A stretch of DNA of 64,000 bases from Agrobacterium larrymoorei (lineage in GTDB: Bacteria > Pseudomonadota > Alphaproteobacteria > Rhizobiales > Rhizobiaceae): contig NZ_CP039692.1 in NCBI RefSeq assembly GCF_005145045.1, positions 1,257,501-1,321,500 on the forward strand. Reading direction: 5' to 3'. A program made the translations under genes and the position numbers. Shown here one piece after another: positions 54,730-63,949 of this stretch. Under the pieces are notes generated by a model. It ran no database searches, was not told the DNA's origin, and was given only the letters and a program-made list of their open reading frames with translations. How positions within the stretch are numbered: the first letter of the stretch is position 1; each line of letters opens with the position of its first letter.

Positions 54730-55417
54730 AGGGTTGCGCTCGCGTTATGGCCGTATCGAAGTCTTGCATGGCATCGATCTCGAGGTCGCTGCTGGCGAAA
54801 TCGTCACTGTGGTCGGGGCCAATGGCGCTGGCAAAACGACGCTTCTGAAATGCCTTTCCGGCATCCAGCCGGTCACTTCCGGCTCAATTCGTTTTCGGGG
54901 CGAAAACCTCACGGCGGTATCGGCCCATGCGCGTGTCGCGCATGGTCTTTCGCAGTCTCCTGAAGGACGCCAGATATTCACCAACCTTTCGGTGGAAGAG
55001 AACCTGCGTCTCGGCGCCTATCTCTTTCATGACGATAGGGTGGACCGCGATATGCAGGATGCGTTTGCGATGTTTCCCATGTTGAAAGAGAAGCGCAGCC
55101 TCTCCGCCGGGGGACTTTCGGGCGGGCAGCAGCAAATGCTGGCTATCGCCCGTGCGCTGATGGGCCGCCCCTCCTGTCTGCTCCTCGATGAGCCCAGCAT
55201 GGGTCTCGCGCCAATCCTTGTCGCTCAGATATTCGATGTGGTGAAGAGCCTGAAGGCGCGTGGAGTGACCGTGCTTCTCGTCGAGCAGAATGCATTCGGG
55301 GCATTGTCGGTCGCGGACCGGGGCTATGTCATGGAGACGGGGCACATCACATTGACCGGGCCCGCTGCCGATCTGATTGCGGACGAGCGTGTCCGCGAAG
55401 CTTATCTGGGGATTTGA
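54716..55417 (+). CDS. LivF-type ATPase
   Basis: Second ATP-binding subunit, 233 residues. Walker A GANGAGKTT (about 37-45), signature LSGGQQQMLAIARALM, Walker B LLLDEPSMGLAPILV. It begins 14 bases inside livG and is followed after three bases by the fused hydratase/dehydrogenase gene, tying transport and catabolism in one transcript. Confidence 0.94.
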   Translation: MLSVEGLRSRYGRIEVLHGIDLEVAAGEIVTVVGANGAGKTTLLKCLSGIQPVTSGSIRFRGENLTAVSAHARVAHGLSQSPEGRQIFTNLSVEENLRLGAYLFHDDRVDRDMQDAFAMFPMLKEKRSLSAGGLSGGQQQMLAIARALMGRPSCLLLDEPSMGLAPILVAQIFDVVKSLKARGVTVLLVEQNAFGALSVADRGYVMETGHITLTGPAADLIADERVREAYLGI

Positions 55418-55420
55418 TAC

Positions 55421-57481
55421 ATGACGATTACCACGAGCCGCGAAGGCGCTGTTGCCATCGTTACCATCGATAATCCACCCGTCAACGCGCTGTCGCAGGG
55501 GCTTCGACAGGCATTGATCGAAACGGTGCGTGATCTTGACGGCGATGCGACATTGGACGCTGTCGTGCTCATCTGCGCCGGACGCACCTTTATCGCCGGT
55601 GCGGATGTCAGCGAGTTCGACAAGCCGCCGCAGCCACCGCATTTGCCGGATGTGGTGGATGCGATTGAAAATGCTAAAAAGCCCTGGATTGCAGCCATTC
55701 ACGGCAGCGCGCTTGGGGGTGGGCTGGAAATTGCGCTCGGCTGTGCCTATCGGCTGGCCACGCCGTCCGCCAGCCTCGGCCTGCCTGAAGTGAAGCTTGG
55801 CGTCGTTCCCGGTGCCGGTGGAACGGTCCGTCTGCCGAGGTTGATCGGCGCGGGTGCCGCCGTCGATCTCGTCACAAGCGGAAGCCCGGTGACGGCAAAA
55901 AAAGCCGAAAGTCTCGGTCTTGTCGATGCGATCATTGACGGTGACTTGCGAGTTGGTGCGATTACATTTGCGCAAAGTGTTGCGCAAGCGGCTTTGCCAC
56001 AGCCCTTGTCGGTTCGGGCCGCGCCCGCAGTAGCGGAAGGTTTCTGGGAAGATGCCGAGAAGTCCGTTGCAGCAAGGGCCAAGCGGGAGGTCGCGCCGAT
56101 CCGCGCTTTGGCCTCGATACGCAAGGGGCTCGAAACGGATTTTTCCAGCGCCATGGCTTTCGAGCGCGAAACCTTTCTGAGCTTGCGCGGCTCTTTGCAG
56201 GCCTCTTCCCTCCGTCATGTATTCTTTGCCGAGCGAGCGGCTCCACGACCGCCTGAACTTTCCGGCATCGAGCCACGGGACATCCGATCGGTAGCCGTTA
56301 TAGGTGGGGGCACGATGGGTGCTGGCATTGCTGCGGCGTTGCGCGATGCCGGATTGCCGGTGGTTCTGATAGAGCGCGATGCCGAGGCTGTCGAACGCGG
56401 TCTCAATAACGTGCGCAGCATCTACGATGGCTCCGTTAAGCGGGGTCGCCTTTCACAGGAGGCTGCCGACCAGCGTATCGCAGGGGTTACGGGCAGTGAC
56501 GATTACGGAAAACTCGCCGATATCGATCTCGTCATCGAGGCGGTTTTCGAGGACCTTGCGGTCAAGCGTGCCGTTTTCGAGAAGCTGTCATCCGTGTGCC
56601 GTCCAGATGCAATTCTTGCGACCAATACGTCCTATCTCGATCCCAATGAGATGGGCGCGGCGGTTGTTCATGCTGAACGGTTTCTTGGTCTGCATTTCTT
56701 TAGCCCCGCGCATGTGATGAAACTTCTGGAAATCGTCCCTGCCGCCAAGACATCGCCGGAGGTTCTGGCGACCGGCTTTGCGCTTGCGCGGCGGCTGGCA
56801 AAGATTCCCGTGCGTGCGGGCATTTGCGATGGTTTCATCGGCAACCGCATTCTGAAGGTTACACGCACGCAGGCGGAAAGGCTTTTATTGTCGGGTGCGA
56901 CACCATCTGCCGTCGATGCTGCAATGCGTTCATTCGGAATGCCCATGGGACCATTCGAGGCGCAGGATCTCGGCGGCCTGGACATCGCCGCCTTCCAGCG
57001 CTCCGCCGCGCGCAGACGCGGCGAGACGCCTTTCGCACCGATTGCGGACCGGCTTTGCGCGGAAAGCCGCTTCGGTCAGAAGACCGGCGGAGGCTGGTAC
57101 GATTATGCGGGTGATCGAACGCCGCAGGAATCGCCTGTCGTGGCGAAGATCATAGCGGAGGAAGCCGGGAAATATCCGCAACGGAACTGGGATGAGACGA
57201 GCATTACCGACGCTATCGTTCTTCCGATGGTCAACGAGGCGACGCGTATTCTGGATGAGCGCGTCGCGTTGCGAGCCGCCGATATCGATCTGGTGGAAAT
57301 CCATGGCTACGGCTTCCCCCGCTGGCGCGGCGGGCTGATGCATTACGCCAGGACAAGAGGACTTGGCGAGGTGATATCTATTTTGGAAAGGCTTGCGTCG
57401 GACGGACTTGCTGAAATGCCCAGCGAGAGTTTGCGTCTTGCGGCGCAGGCCGGAGATTTTTCGGTGTCCCCATCACAATAG
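55421..57481 (+). CDS. Fused enoyl-CoA hydratase / 3-hydroxyacyl-CoA dehydrogenase
   Basis: Bifunctional protein of 686 residues of the FadB/FadJ layout. The N-terminal crotonase (1-190) has CAGRTFIAGADVSEFD (about 51-66) and GSALGGGLEIALGCAYRLATP (about 91). The HCDH NAD domain starts near 287 with VAVIGGGTMGAGIAAAL, followed by NTSYLDPNEMG and HFFSPAHVMKLLEIV, then two HCDH_C repeats from about 470. It supplies the 2,3-dehydroadipyl-CoA hydratase and 3-hydroxyadipyl-CoA dehydrogenase steps, since separate paaF and paaH are absent. It is in the transporter operon, 3 bp after livF. Confidence 0.92.
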   Translation: MTITTSREGAVAIVTIDNPPVNALSQGLRQALIETVRDLDGDATLDAVVLICAGRTFIAGADVSEFDKPPQPPHLPDVVDAIENAKKPWIAAIHGSALGGGLEIALGCAYRLATPSASLGLPEVKLGVVPGAGGTVRLPRLIGAGAAVDLVTSGSPVTAKKAESLGLVDAIIDGDLRVGAITFAQSVAQAALPQPLSVRAAPAVAEGFWEDAEKSVAARAKREVAPIRALASIRKGLETDFSSAMAFERETFLSLRGSLQASSLRHVFFAERAAPRPPELSGIEPRDIRSVAVIGGGTMGAGIAAALRDAGLPVVLIERDAEAVERGLNNVRSIYDGSVKRGRLSQEAADQRIAGVTGSDDYGKLADIDLVIEAVFEDLAVKRAVFEKLSSVCRPDAILATNTSYLDPNEMGAAVVHAERFLGLHFFSPAHVMKLLEIVPAAKTSPEVLATGFALARRLAKIPVRAGICDGFIGNRILKVTRTQAERLLLSGATPSAVDAAMRSFGMPMGPFEAQDLGGLDIAAFQRSAARRRGETPFAPIADRLCAESRFGQKTGGGWYDYAGDRTPQESPVVAKIIAEEAGKYPQRNWDETSITDAIVLPMVNEATRILDERVALRAADIDLVEIHGYGFPRWRGGLMHYARTRGLGEVISILERLASDGLAEMPSESLRLAAQAGDFSVSPSQ

Positions 57482-57558
57482 CATTTCTGCTTATGAGATT
57501 TTGATCGTAATGTTTGCTCAAGGGACAAAAAAATATCCCAAACGCGAATGAGGGCGCG

Positions 57559-58476
57559 ATGCAGCAACTGGTGTTACCGACGCACAGGCCGACGCCTGTC
57601 GAAGTCATGCGAAAAGAATTGCGCCGCGTTTGCGGCGTCTTCGATATTGAGCCATCTCACTCCAGTAATGGTATCATCTCCGGCGACATCAGCCTTCGCC
57701 ACATGGGCAGCTTCGATGCGGCTGTCGTGGCACTGGATGCGAGCCGCGTCGTGCGCGACAGCCGAGCGATCCGCCGAGATCCCGGGGAACATCTGTTTCT
57801 TTTGCTTCAGGATGAAGGCCATTGTCGCATCGAGCAGAACGGTAAAAGCACGTTGCTCTCACCGGGCGACATGTTTCTCGTCGACGCGGGTAAGCCTTCC
57901 TGCTTCATCTATGATGGTGAAAGATCTAACCAGCTGTCCTTTCATTTGTCGCGAGACGAAATGATGCACCGTTATGGAGAGGTGTGTACGGGCGGGCTTG
58001 CGATTGAACGGCAGGATCCGCTCTGGTTGGCGCTGCGCGCCGTTATCAGCAAGATCGTGGCGATGCCGAATGCGTCCCTGCCGCTTCAGGAAGCATTATT
58101 CGGCCTGTTTGGCGCTTATTTCCATGACCTGCGCGCATCCGCCGGATCAAGAGATACGGTCCTTTCGCGTGCGCTGGCATTGATCGACCGGCATGCCATG
58201 GACCCATCCTACAGTGCTCGGGAACTCGCATTCCACCTCAATGTTTCCGAACGCACCTTGCAAAGGCACTTCGAGCCTTTGGGAGAAACGCCCAGCCGCA
58301 GGCTGATGAAGCGGCGACTGGAACTTGCACGCAGCCGGTTGATTGCGGACGGAAATGGCCGCGCGCCAAATGGCATAGCAGCCATCGCCTATGAATGTGG
58401 CTTCAACGATCTTTCCTATTTCTACAGGGAGTTTCGCAAACAATATGGCGAGACGCCCGGCAAGGTTCGTCATTGA
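57559..58476 (+). CDS. feaR: AraC-family activator (FeaR-like)
   Basis: Regulator of 305 residues, start ATG at 57559 with GAGGG upstream. The N-terminal ligand/dimer part contains PGEHLFLLLQDEGHCRIEQNG and LSPGDMFLVDAGKPSCFIYDG (AraC-binding-like, about 75-120); the C-terminal double HTH has SARELAFHLNVSERTLQRHF (about 217) and IAAIAYECGFNDLSYFYREFRKQYGETPGKVR. Its position before feaB and tynA equals that of E. coli FeaR, which activates both with aromatic amines. A terminator follows. Confidence 0.8.
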   Translation: MQQLVLPTHRPTPVEVMRKELRRVCGVFDIEPSHSSNGIISGDISLRHMGSFDAAVVALDASRVVRDSRAIRRDPGEHLFLLLQDEGHCRIEQNGKSTLLSPGDMFLVDAGKPSCFIYDGERSNQLSFHLSRDEMMHRYGEVCTGGLAIERQDPLWLALRAVISKIVAMPNASLPLQEALFGLFGAYFHDLRASAGSRDTVLSRALALIDRHAMDPSYSARELAFHLNVSERTLQRHFEPLGETPSRRLMKRRLELARSRLIADGNGRAPNGIAAIAYECGFNDLSYFYREFRKQYGETPGKVRH

Positions 58477-58496
58477 CGCAATAGTCCAATTCATGC

Positions 58497-58520
58497 GGCG
58501 GCTTTCTCCAAGCCGCCTTT
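58497..58520 (+). terminator. feaR terminator
   Basis: GGCGGCTT (58497-58504) and AAGCCGCC (58510-58517) followed by TTTCT, 20 bp after the feaR stop; feaB then needs its own promoter in the next 70 bp. Confidence 0.75.
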
Positions 58521-58587
58521 CTCCATCGCTCCTATCCTGTGACGCAGGGATAACCGCATGCACGCATGCAAGGGTGAGGAGAGTATC

Positions 58588-59991
58588 GTGGAACATGTGG
58601 CAACGATCAGCGGAGAACCGATTTCCGCTTCCAGTCATTTCACAGTCATCAACCCCGCGACCGGCGAGGCTGCGGGCAGCGCTCCGAACCTCGGCGGCGC
58701 GGAGCTGGATGAAGCCGTCGCAGCAGCACGGCTGGCATTCGAAACCTGGTCGCAGAAGAGCGATAGCGAGCTGCAGGAAGCCTGTAACGCCGTTGCGCAC
58801 AAAATCGAAGAGCATAGTGAGGAGCTGGCGCAGCTGATCACGCTTGAGCAGGGCAAGCCTTTGAACGGGCTCGGCTCGCGTTGGGAAATGGGCGGGGCCG
58901 TGGCCTGGGCTACCTATACTGCGGGGCTTTCCCTGCCGGTCAAGGTTTTGCAGGATAATGAGCAGGGGCGTATAGAACTCACCCGCAAGCCACTCGGCGT
59001 GGTCGGTTCGATAACGCCCTGGAATTTCCCTGTCATGATAGCCGTGTGGCACGTACTGCCCGCGCTGCGTTCCGGCAATACAGTCGTTATCAAGCCATCG
59101 CCCAACACGCCGCTCTCCACGCTCCGCCTTATTCAGATTATGAATGAAGTGCTTCCCCCGGGTGTCGTCAATGTCGTGACGGGCGATGATCGGACGTTCA
59201 ATCTGGGCGGAGCGATGTCCGCCCACCCGGACATTGCCAAGATCGTTTTTACCGGCTCCTGCGCAACCGGGCAGAAGGTGATGCAGACGGCAGCCTTCAC
59301 CATGAAACGGCTGACACTTGAGCTAGGCGGCAACGATGCTGGCATCGTGCTGCCCGATGCCGATCCTGCGGCCATTGCGGAGGGGTTGTTCTGGGGAGCC
59401 TTCATTAATAATGGCCAGACCTGCGCCGCGCTAAAGCGACTTTATGTGCATGACGCGGTTCACGACGCCGTCTGCGAAGCCTTGGTTGCCTATGCGCGCA
59501 ACATTCCCGTTGGCGACGGACTGGATGAGGCGAGCATTCTCGGACCGATCCAGAACCGCATGCAGTTCGATAAGGTCTCACGGCTTGTCGAAGATGCGAA
59601 GCTGCGCGGCAAGGTTTTGCTGGGAGGGGCGCCGGGCGATGGCCTGTTTTTCCCGCCGACGATCATTTCCGGCCTACATAACGGCGATGCTCTGGTTGAT
59701 GAGGAACAGTTCGGGCCGGTGTTGCCGATCATCCGCTATTCCGATGTCGAGGAAGCCATTCGACTGGCCAATGACAGCCCGAATGGTCTTGGCGGCTCCG
59801 TGTGGTCATCGGATATCGAGGCAGCGAAACGGGTTGCGAGCCGCATGGCATGCGGCTCGGTATGGATCAACAAGCACGGCGCCATTCAGCCGAATGCACC
59901 CTTCGGAGGTGTCAAGCAGTCCGGCATCGGGGTGGAATTCGCAGAGGAGGGGCTTGCAGAATATACCGATATTCAGGTGGTTTTTGCCTGA
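58588..59991 (+). CDS. feaB: Phenylacetaldehyde-type dehydrogenase
   Basis: NAD-dependent aldehyde dehydrogenase, 467 residues from the GTG at 58588, which has GTGAGGAG upstream; an ATG at 58558 would add ten residues. ITPWNFPVMIAVWHVLPAL (about 138), catalytic Glu in LTLELGGNDAGI (about 240) and Cys in NNGQTCAALKR (about 276) are complete. Linked with tynA, it should oxidise phenylacetaldehyde to phenylacetate (role of FeaB). By sequence alone it could be a broader aldehyde dehydrogenase. Confidence 0.85.
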   Translation: MEHVATISGEPISASSHFTVINPATGEAAGSAPNLGGAELDEAVAAARLAFETWSQKSDSELQEACNAVAHKIEEHSEELAQLITLEQGKPLNGLGSRWEMGGAVAWATYTAGLSLPVKVLQDNEQGRIELTRKPLGVVGSITPWNFPVMIAVWHVLPALRSGNTVVIKPSPNTPLSTLRLIQIMNEVLPPGVVNVVTGDDRTFNLGGAMSAHPDIAKIVFTGSCATGQKVMQTAAFTMKRLTLELGGNDAGIVLPDADPAAIAEGLFWGAFINNGQTCAALKRLYVHDAVHDAVCEALVAYARNIPVGDGLDEASILGPIQNRMQFDKVSRLVEDAKLRGKVLLGGAPGDGLFFPPTIISGLHNGDALVDEEQFGPVLPIIRYSDVEEAIRLANDSPNGLGGSVWSSDIEAAKRVASRMACGSVWINKHGAIQPNAPFGGVKQSGIGVEFAEEGLAEYTDIQVVFA

Positions 59992-60016
59992 AAAAATAAA
60001 ACAAGAGGGAACGATA

Positions 60017-61996
60017 ATGAAACTGACGAAACTTATTGCAACAACGACCCTGACATTGGGCCTTGCCGCCTCAGCCGCACTCGCGCATCCCTTGGACGGG
60101 CTGACCGCGGATGAATACAAGAAGATCAATGACATCATGCGGGCCGAGAAGGTGGCTGACGATGCTACGCTCTACCCACTCATTGAATTGAAGGAGCCGC
60201 CGAAGGCGGATGTTCTGGCCTGGAAAGAGGGCGACAGCCTGGATCGCAAGGCGACCGTTTATCTGACCAGCAAGGACGGTTTCAATGAGGCCGTCGTCAA
60301 CATCACCAAGGGCACGGTGGAAAGCAACACGAAGGCCGGGGGCCAACCCATGGTCCTTTTCACGGAGTTCATGAATGCGCTGGAGGGTGCGCTCAGCCAT
60401 CCTGACATGATTGCAGGACTTGCCAAGCGCGGTCTGAAGCCTGATCAGGCTTTCTGCCTGCCGCTTACTGCCGGTAACTTCTTCACCGAGGAATATGAGA
60501 ATTCCCGTTTGATGAAAGTGCCGTGCTATCAGGTGCCGGACGGCTCCAATTTTTACGCAAAACCCATCGAAGGCCTCTTTGCCCTTTACGATGTCGGCAA
60601 GAAGGAAGTGCTGCGGGTTGTCGATAATGGCGTGATCGACTTACCGAAGGATGGCTGGGGGTATACGGAGGAAGAGGTCGCGAAGCGCACGCCGCTGCGG
60701 CCCAAGACCAACCCGGTCAAGCTTTTGCAGGAGGGCGGCCCGAACTACAAGATCGATGGCAGCCATCTGGAATGGGATATCTGGCGCTTCAATTTTCGCG
60801 TCGACAAGCGCCCCGGACTGGTGCTTTCCAATCTGGATGTCGATGATGGCGGCACCTGGCGGTCTGTCATCTATCAGGCACATCTATCGGAAGTCTTCGT
60901 GCCCTACATGGATTCGGCGGAAGGCTGGTACTGGCGTACATATATGGATAGCGGGGAATATGGCTTCGGTCTTTTCATGACCCCTCTGCGTGCCGGTATC
61001 GATTGCCCGGCCAATGCGACTTTTCTTCCGGCCACCATTGCTGACGATAAAGGTAATCCGCTGGTCATTCCCGATGCGATCTGCATCTTCGAGCGCAGCA
61101 ATGGCGATCCCGCCTGGCGCCATTTCGAAATCTTTGCCCAGACGCCCGACAAGCCGGTGCCTGCGGAGGGGCGCCCTGCAACAGAGCTGGTCGTGCGCAC
61201 GGCGTCGGAAGTCGGCAATTACGATTATCTCATCGACTATCGATTGCAACAGAATGGTCAGGTCAACATCTATATCGGTGCCACTGGGCTCGACGCGGTA
61301 AAGGGCGTTGCCTCGACCTCTATGAAGGATAAGACCGCAAAGGCCGATACGGCCCACGGGACGCTGATCGCTCCCAATCTGGTTGCCATCAACCACGATC
61401 ACTATTTCAATTTCCGTATCGATTTCGACATCGATCAGCCGATCAACCACTTCTCGACCATGGATATCGTACCGGCAAAGGTCGATCCTTCAAGCCCGAG
61501 GAAATCCATGTGGACGGTCGAGCATAATATGCCGATGACGGCAATGCAGGCGCGTTACAAACTTTCCGCCATGCAGCCACGCTACTTCCATATCTCGGAC
61601 CCATCTCGCGAGGGATATCTCGGTCACGAGCCCGGCTACATGATCCACCACGGCGATGTGTCCTACGGTCCGTTCGATTTCGCCAACGACCCGCCGATGA
61701 AGCGTAATGCCTATATCGAATATTCCGTCTGGAACACTGTCTATGACCCGGAGCAACGTTATGCCGGAGGCAAGTTCGCCATGCAAAGCGATGGTTCCGA
61801 TACGCTCGCGGAATGGGTGAAGAAGGATCAAAGCCTGATGGGCAAAGACATCGTCACCTGGTTTTCCGCCGGTTTCCACCATATTCCGCGCATGGAAGAC
61901 TGGCCGGTCATGTCGACCGAATGGAAAACGATTCACATCATGCCGCATAACTTCTTTGCTCATAATCCGGCTCTGACGATCCGCAATCCTGAATGA
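60017..61996 (+). CDS. tynA: Periplasmic copper amine oxidase
   Basis: Oxidises aromatic primary amines such as phenylethylamine and tyramine to aldehydes, ammonia and peroxide. 659 residues with a signal peptide (cleavage near LAHP, about 25); this is about 100 shorter than E. coli TynA, meaning the N-terminal D1 stalk domain is missing. The cofactor tyrosine (future TPQ) is Y402 in GNYDY; catalytic Asp is D311 in YMDSGEYG; copper ligands are H460 and H462 (NHDH) and H622 (HIPRMED). It follows feaB by 25 bp in the same operon. Peroxide made here would be in the periplasm. Confidence 0.94.
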   Translation: MKLTKLIATTTLTLGLAASAALAHPLDGLTADEYKKINDIMRAEKVADDATLYPLIELKEPPKADVLAWKEGDSLDRKATVYLTSKDGFNEAVVNITKGTVESNTKAGGQPMVLFTEFMNALEGALSHPDMIAGLAKRGLKPDQAFCLPLTAGNFFTEEYENSRLMKVPCYQVPDGSNFYAKPIEGLFALYDVGKKEVLRVVDNGVIDLPKDGWGYTEEEVAKRTPLRPKTNPVKLLQEGGPNYKIDGSHLEWDIWRFNFRVDKRPGLVLSNLDVDDGGTWRSVIYQAHLSEVFVPYMDSAEGWYWRTYMDSGEYGFGLFMTPLRAGIDCPANATFLPATIADDKGNPLVIPDAICIFERSNGDPAWRHFEIFAQTPDKPVPAEGRPATELVVRTASEVGNYDYLIDYRLQQNGQVNIYIGATGLDAVKGVASTSMKDKTAKADTAHGTLIAPNLVAINHDHYFNFRIDFDIDQPINHFSTMDIVPAKVDPSSPRKSMWTVEHNMPMTAMQARYKLSAMQPRYFHISDPSREGYLGHEPGYMIHHGDVSYGPFDFANDPPMKRNAYIEYSVWNTVYDPEQRYAGGKFAMQSDGSDTLAEWVKKDQSLMGKDIVTWFSAGFHHIPRMEDWPVMSTEWKTIHIMPHNFFAHNPALTIRNPE

Positions 61997-62003
61997 TCCA
62001 GCC

Positions 62004-62023
62004 GAGGCGCCGAAAGGCGCCTC
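62004..62023 (+). terminator. tynA hairpin
   Basis: GAGGCGCC-GAAA-GGCGCCTC, eight bases after the tynA stop, with a GNRA-type loop; only a weak T-run follows. Confidence 0.6.
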
Positions 62024-62147
62024 GCTTCGCTTCTGGACGGAGCGGGACCGCCTTCGCAGAAGCGCTTTTGTATCAACCCGAAAACGAGACGTTCCGGCAA
62101 TTGCTGCGGCATGCCGGTGGAAACTCTTTTTGAGAGAAGGAAAAGTC

Positions 62148-63722
62148 ATGACTATTGTCAGGGATGATGCATCGGCATCACCATTGCGCTTGACCCGGAG
62201 AAGTCTGCTAAAAGGCGGAGCGGCTATGACGGCATTTGCGGTAGCGCGTTCCGTGGCCGGTGCCGCGCAAACGAAGGCGACCGGCGGTATCATCGATATG
62301 ACCGCGGTCGATCTTCGTGCCGCCATAGCAAGCCGGAAGGTCTCTTGCCGGGAGGTGATGGAAGCCTATCTCGGTCGCATCGAGGCAGCCAATCCGACTT
62401 TCAATGCAATCGTTTCTTTGAAGGATCCCAAAGCTTTACTCGCCCAGGCGGATGACGCCGATGCCGTGTTGAAGCGCGGTGATGCGGTTGGACCGCTGCA
62501 CGGGTTTCCGCAAGCGCCGAAGGATCTGGCCGCGACCACCGACATGCCGACGACCCAGGGCTCGCCCATCCTGAAAAACTATATGCCCAAAGCCGACGCC
62601 ATCGTGGTGGAACGGGCAAGAAGAGCAGGCGCGATCCTGATCGGAAAAACCAATACACCGGAATTCGGCTTGGGATCGCAAACCTATAATTCCGTGTTCG
62701 GGACCACCGTCAACGCGTGGGACCCGAATCTGACAGCTGGCGGCAGCAGCGGCGGCGCTGCGGTCGCATTGGCGCAGCGAATGCTTCCGGTGGCGGACGG
62801 CAGCGACATGATGGGGTCTTTGCGAAATCCCGCTGGCTGGAACAATGTGGTCGGGTTCCGACCTTCCCAAGGCCGGGTGCCTTACGGGCCAACAGGGGAA
62901 GTCTTCATGCAACAACTCGGCTACGAGGGCCCGATGGGCCGAACGGTTGCCGACGTGGCATTGCTTCTGTCCGTGCAGGCCGGTTTCGATCCGCGTACAC
63001 CCATGTCGATCAGCGAAGACCCTGCGAAGTTTCAGAGTTCGCTGAACCGCGATTTCAAAGGCGCGCGCATCGGCTACATGGCAGATTTAGGCGGCTATCT
63101 TCCGATGGAAGCGGGTGTCCTTGATGTCTGCGCGGCTGCCTTGAAGCACTTCGAAGCCATTGGCTGCACCGTGGAGACTGTCACGCCGAAATACGACATG
63201 GCGCAACTATGGCAGACATGGCTGACACTTCGCGGCTTCTTCATCGCGGGGATCGCAGGCGGTCTTTATGCCAAGCCGGAATTGCGGGAGATGATGAAAC
63301 CGGAAGCAATATGGGAGATCGAAAACGGCCTGTCATTGACCGGCCCGCAGGTTTTTCAGGCAAGCGCCAATCGCAGCGCGTGGTATCAGGTCGTAAGAAG
63401 CCTGTTCGAGCAATATGATTTTCTCATTCTGCCGACCGCGCAAGTGTTTCCCTTCGATGCAAAAACCCATTGGCCGAAGGAGATCGCTGGCCACAAGATG
63501 GACACTTACCATCGCTGGATGGAAGTGGTGGTACCGGCAACTCTCGCCGGAGTGCCGGTTATAGGCGTACCGGCGGGCTTCAGCCCTAAAGGTTTGCCGA
63601 TGGGGTTACAGATCATGGGACCGGCACAGGCCGATTTCGCCGTGCTGCAAATCGCTCACGCCTACGAAAAAGCCAGCAAATTCTCCAGCAACTGTGCGCC
63701 GGATGTGTGCGTATCACGGTGA
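62148..63722 (+). CDS. Tat-exported amidase-signature hydrolase
   Basis: Amidase of 524 residues. A Tat signal (LTRRSLLKGGAAMTAFAVA, about 14-33) indicates folded export; AGAGAAGG precedes the ATG at 62148. The Ser-cisSer-Lys triad is intact: Lys in QAPKDLAATTD (about 122), cis-Ser in TAGGSSGGAAVAL (about 201) and nucleophile Ser in SDMMGSLRNPAG (about 225), where MMG replaces the usual TGG. It is separated from tynA by 151 bp. Substrate is unknown; aryl acetamides such as phenylacetamide would fit the paa context. Confidence 0.88.
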   Translation: MTIVRDDASASPLRLTRRSLLKGGAAMTAFAVARSVAGAAQTKATGGIIDMTAVDLRAAIASRKVSCREVMEAYLGRIEAANPTFNAIVSLKDPKALLAQADDADAVLKRGDAVGPLHGFPQAPKDLAATTDMPTTQGSPILKNYMPKADAIVVERARRAGAILIGKTNTPEFGLGSQTYNSVFGTTVNAWDPNLTAGGSSGGAAVALAQRMLPVADGSDMMGSLRNPAGWNNVVGFRPSQGRVPYGPTGEVFMQQLGYEGPMGRTVADVALLLSVQAGFDPRTPMSISEDPAKFQSSLNRDFKGARIGYMADLGGYLPMEAGVLDVCAAALKHFEAIGCTVETVTPKYDMAQLWQTWLTLRGFFIAGIAGGLYAKPELREMMKPEAIWEIENGLSLTGPQVFQASANRSAWYQVVRSLFEQYDFLILPTAQVFPFDAKTHWPKEIAGHKMDTYHRWMEVVVPATLAGVPVIGVPAGFSPKGLPMGLQIMGPAQADFAVLQIAHAYEKASKFSSNCAPDVCVSR

Positions 63723-63784
63723 GACGGTTGTTGGTGGAGCGGGGGAATGCAGCGCTGGTGTTGCGTGATATTAGATAGAACAAC

Positions 63785-63813
63785 GGCGCGGCGGTGCATA
63801 TTGCCGTCGCGCC
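63785..63813. terminator. Hairpin after amidase gene
   Basis: GGCGCGGCGG (63785-63794) and CCGTCGCGCC (63804-63813) pair with one G-U, 62 bp after the amidase stop. No T-run. Confidence 0.45.
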
Positions 63814-63949
63814 GCAACAGCCGCCAGTTTTGACGCCCGGCTGCCAAAGGTCGCAGAAGGCTTCACGTTAGCAACCTCTGTCGGCGTCCCGACTTTGATG
63901 AAAGCCGACAGGTTGCAGAGAAGCGTCGATTGCGAAATCGATAGGCTGT

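Noticed and set aside
62148..63722. Indoleacetamide hydrolase (iaaH)
   Set aside because: IaaH has no Tat signal, and the neighbourhood has no iaaM; only the amidase-signature family can be supported.
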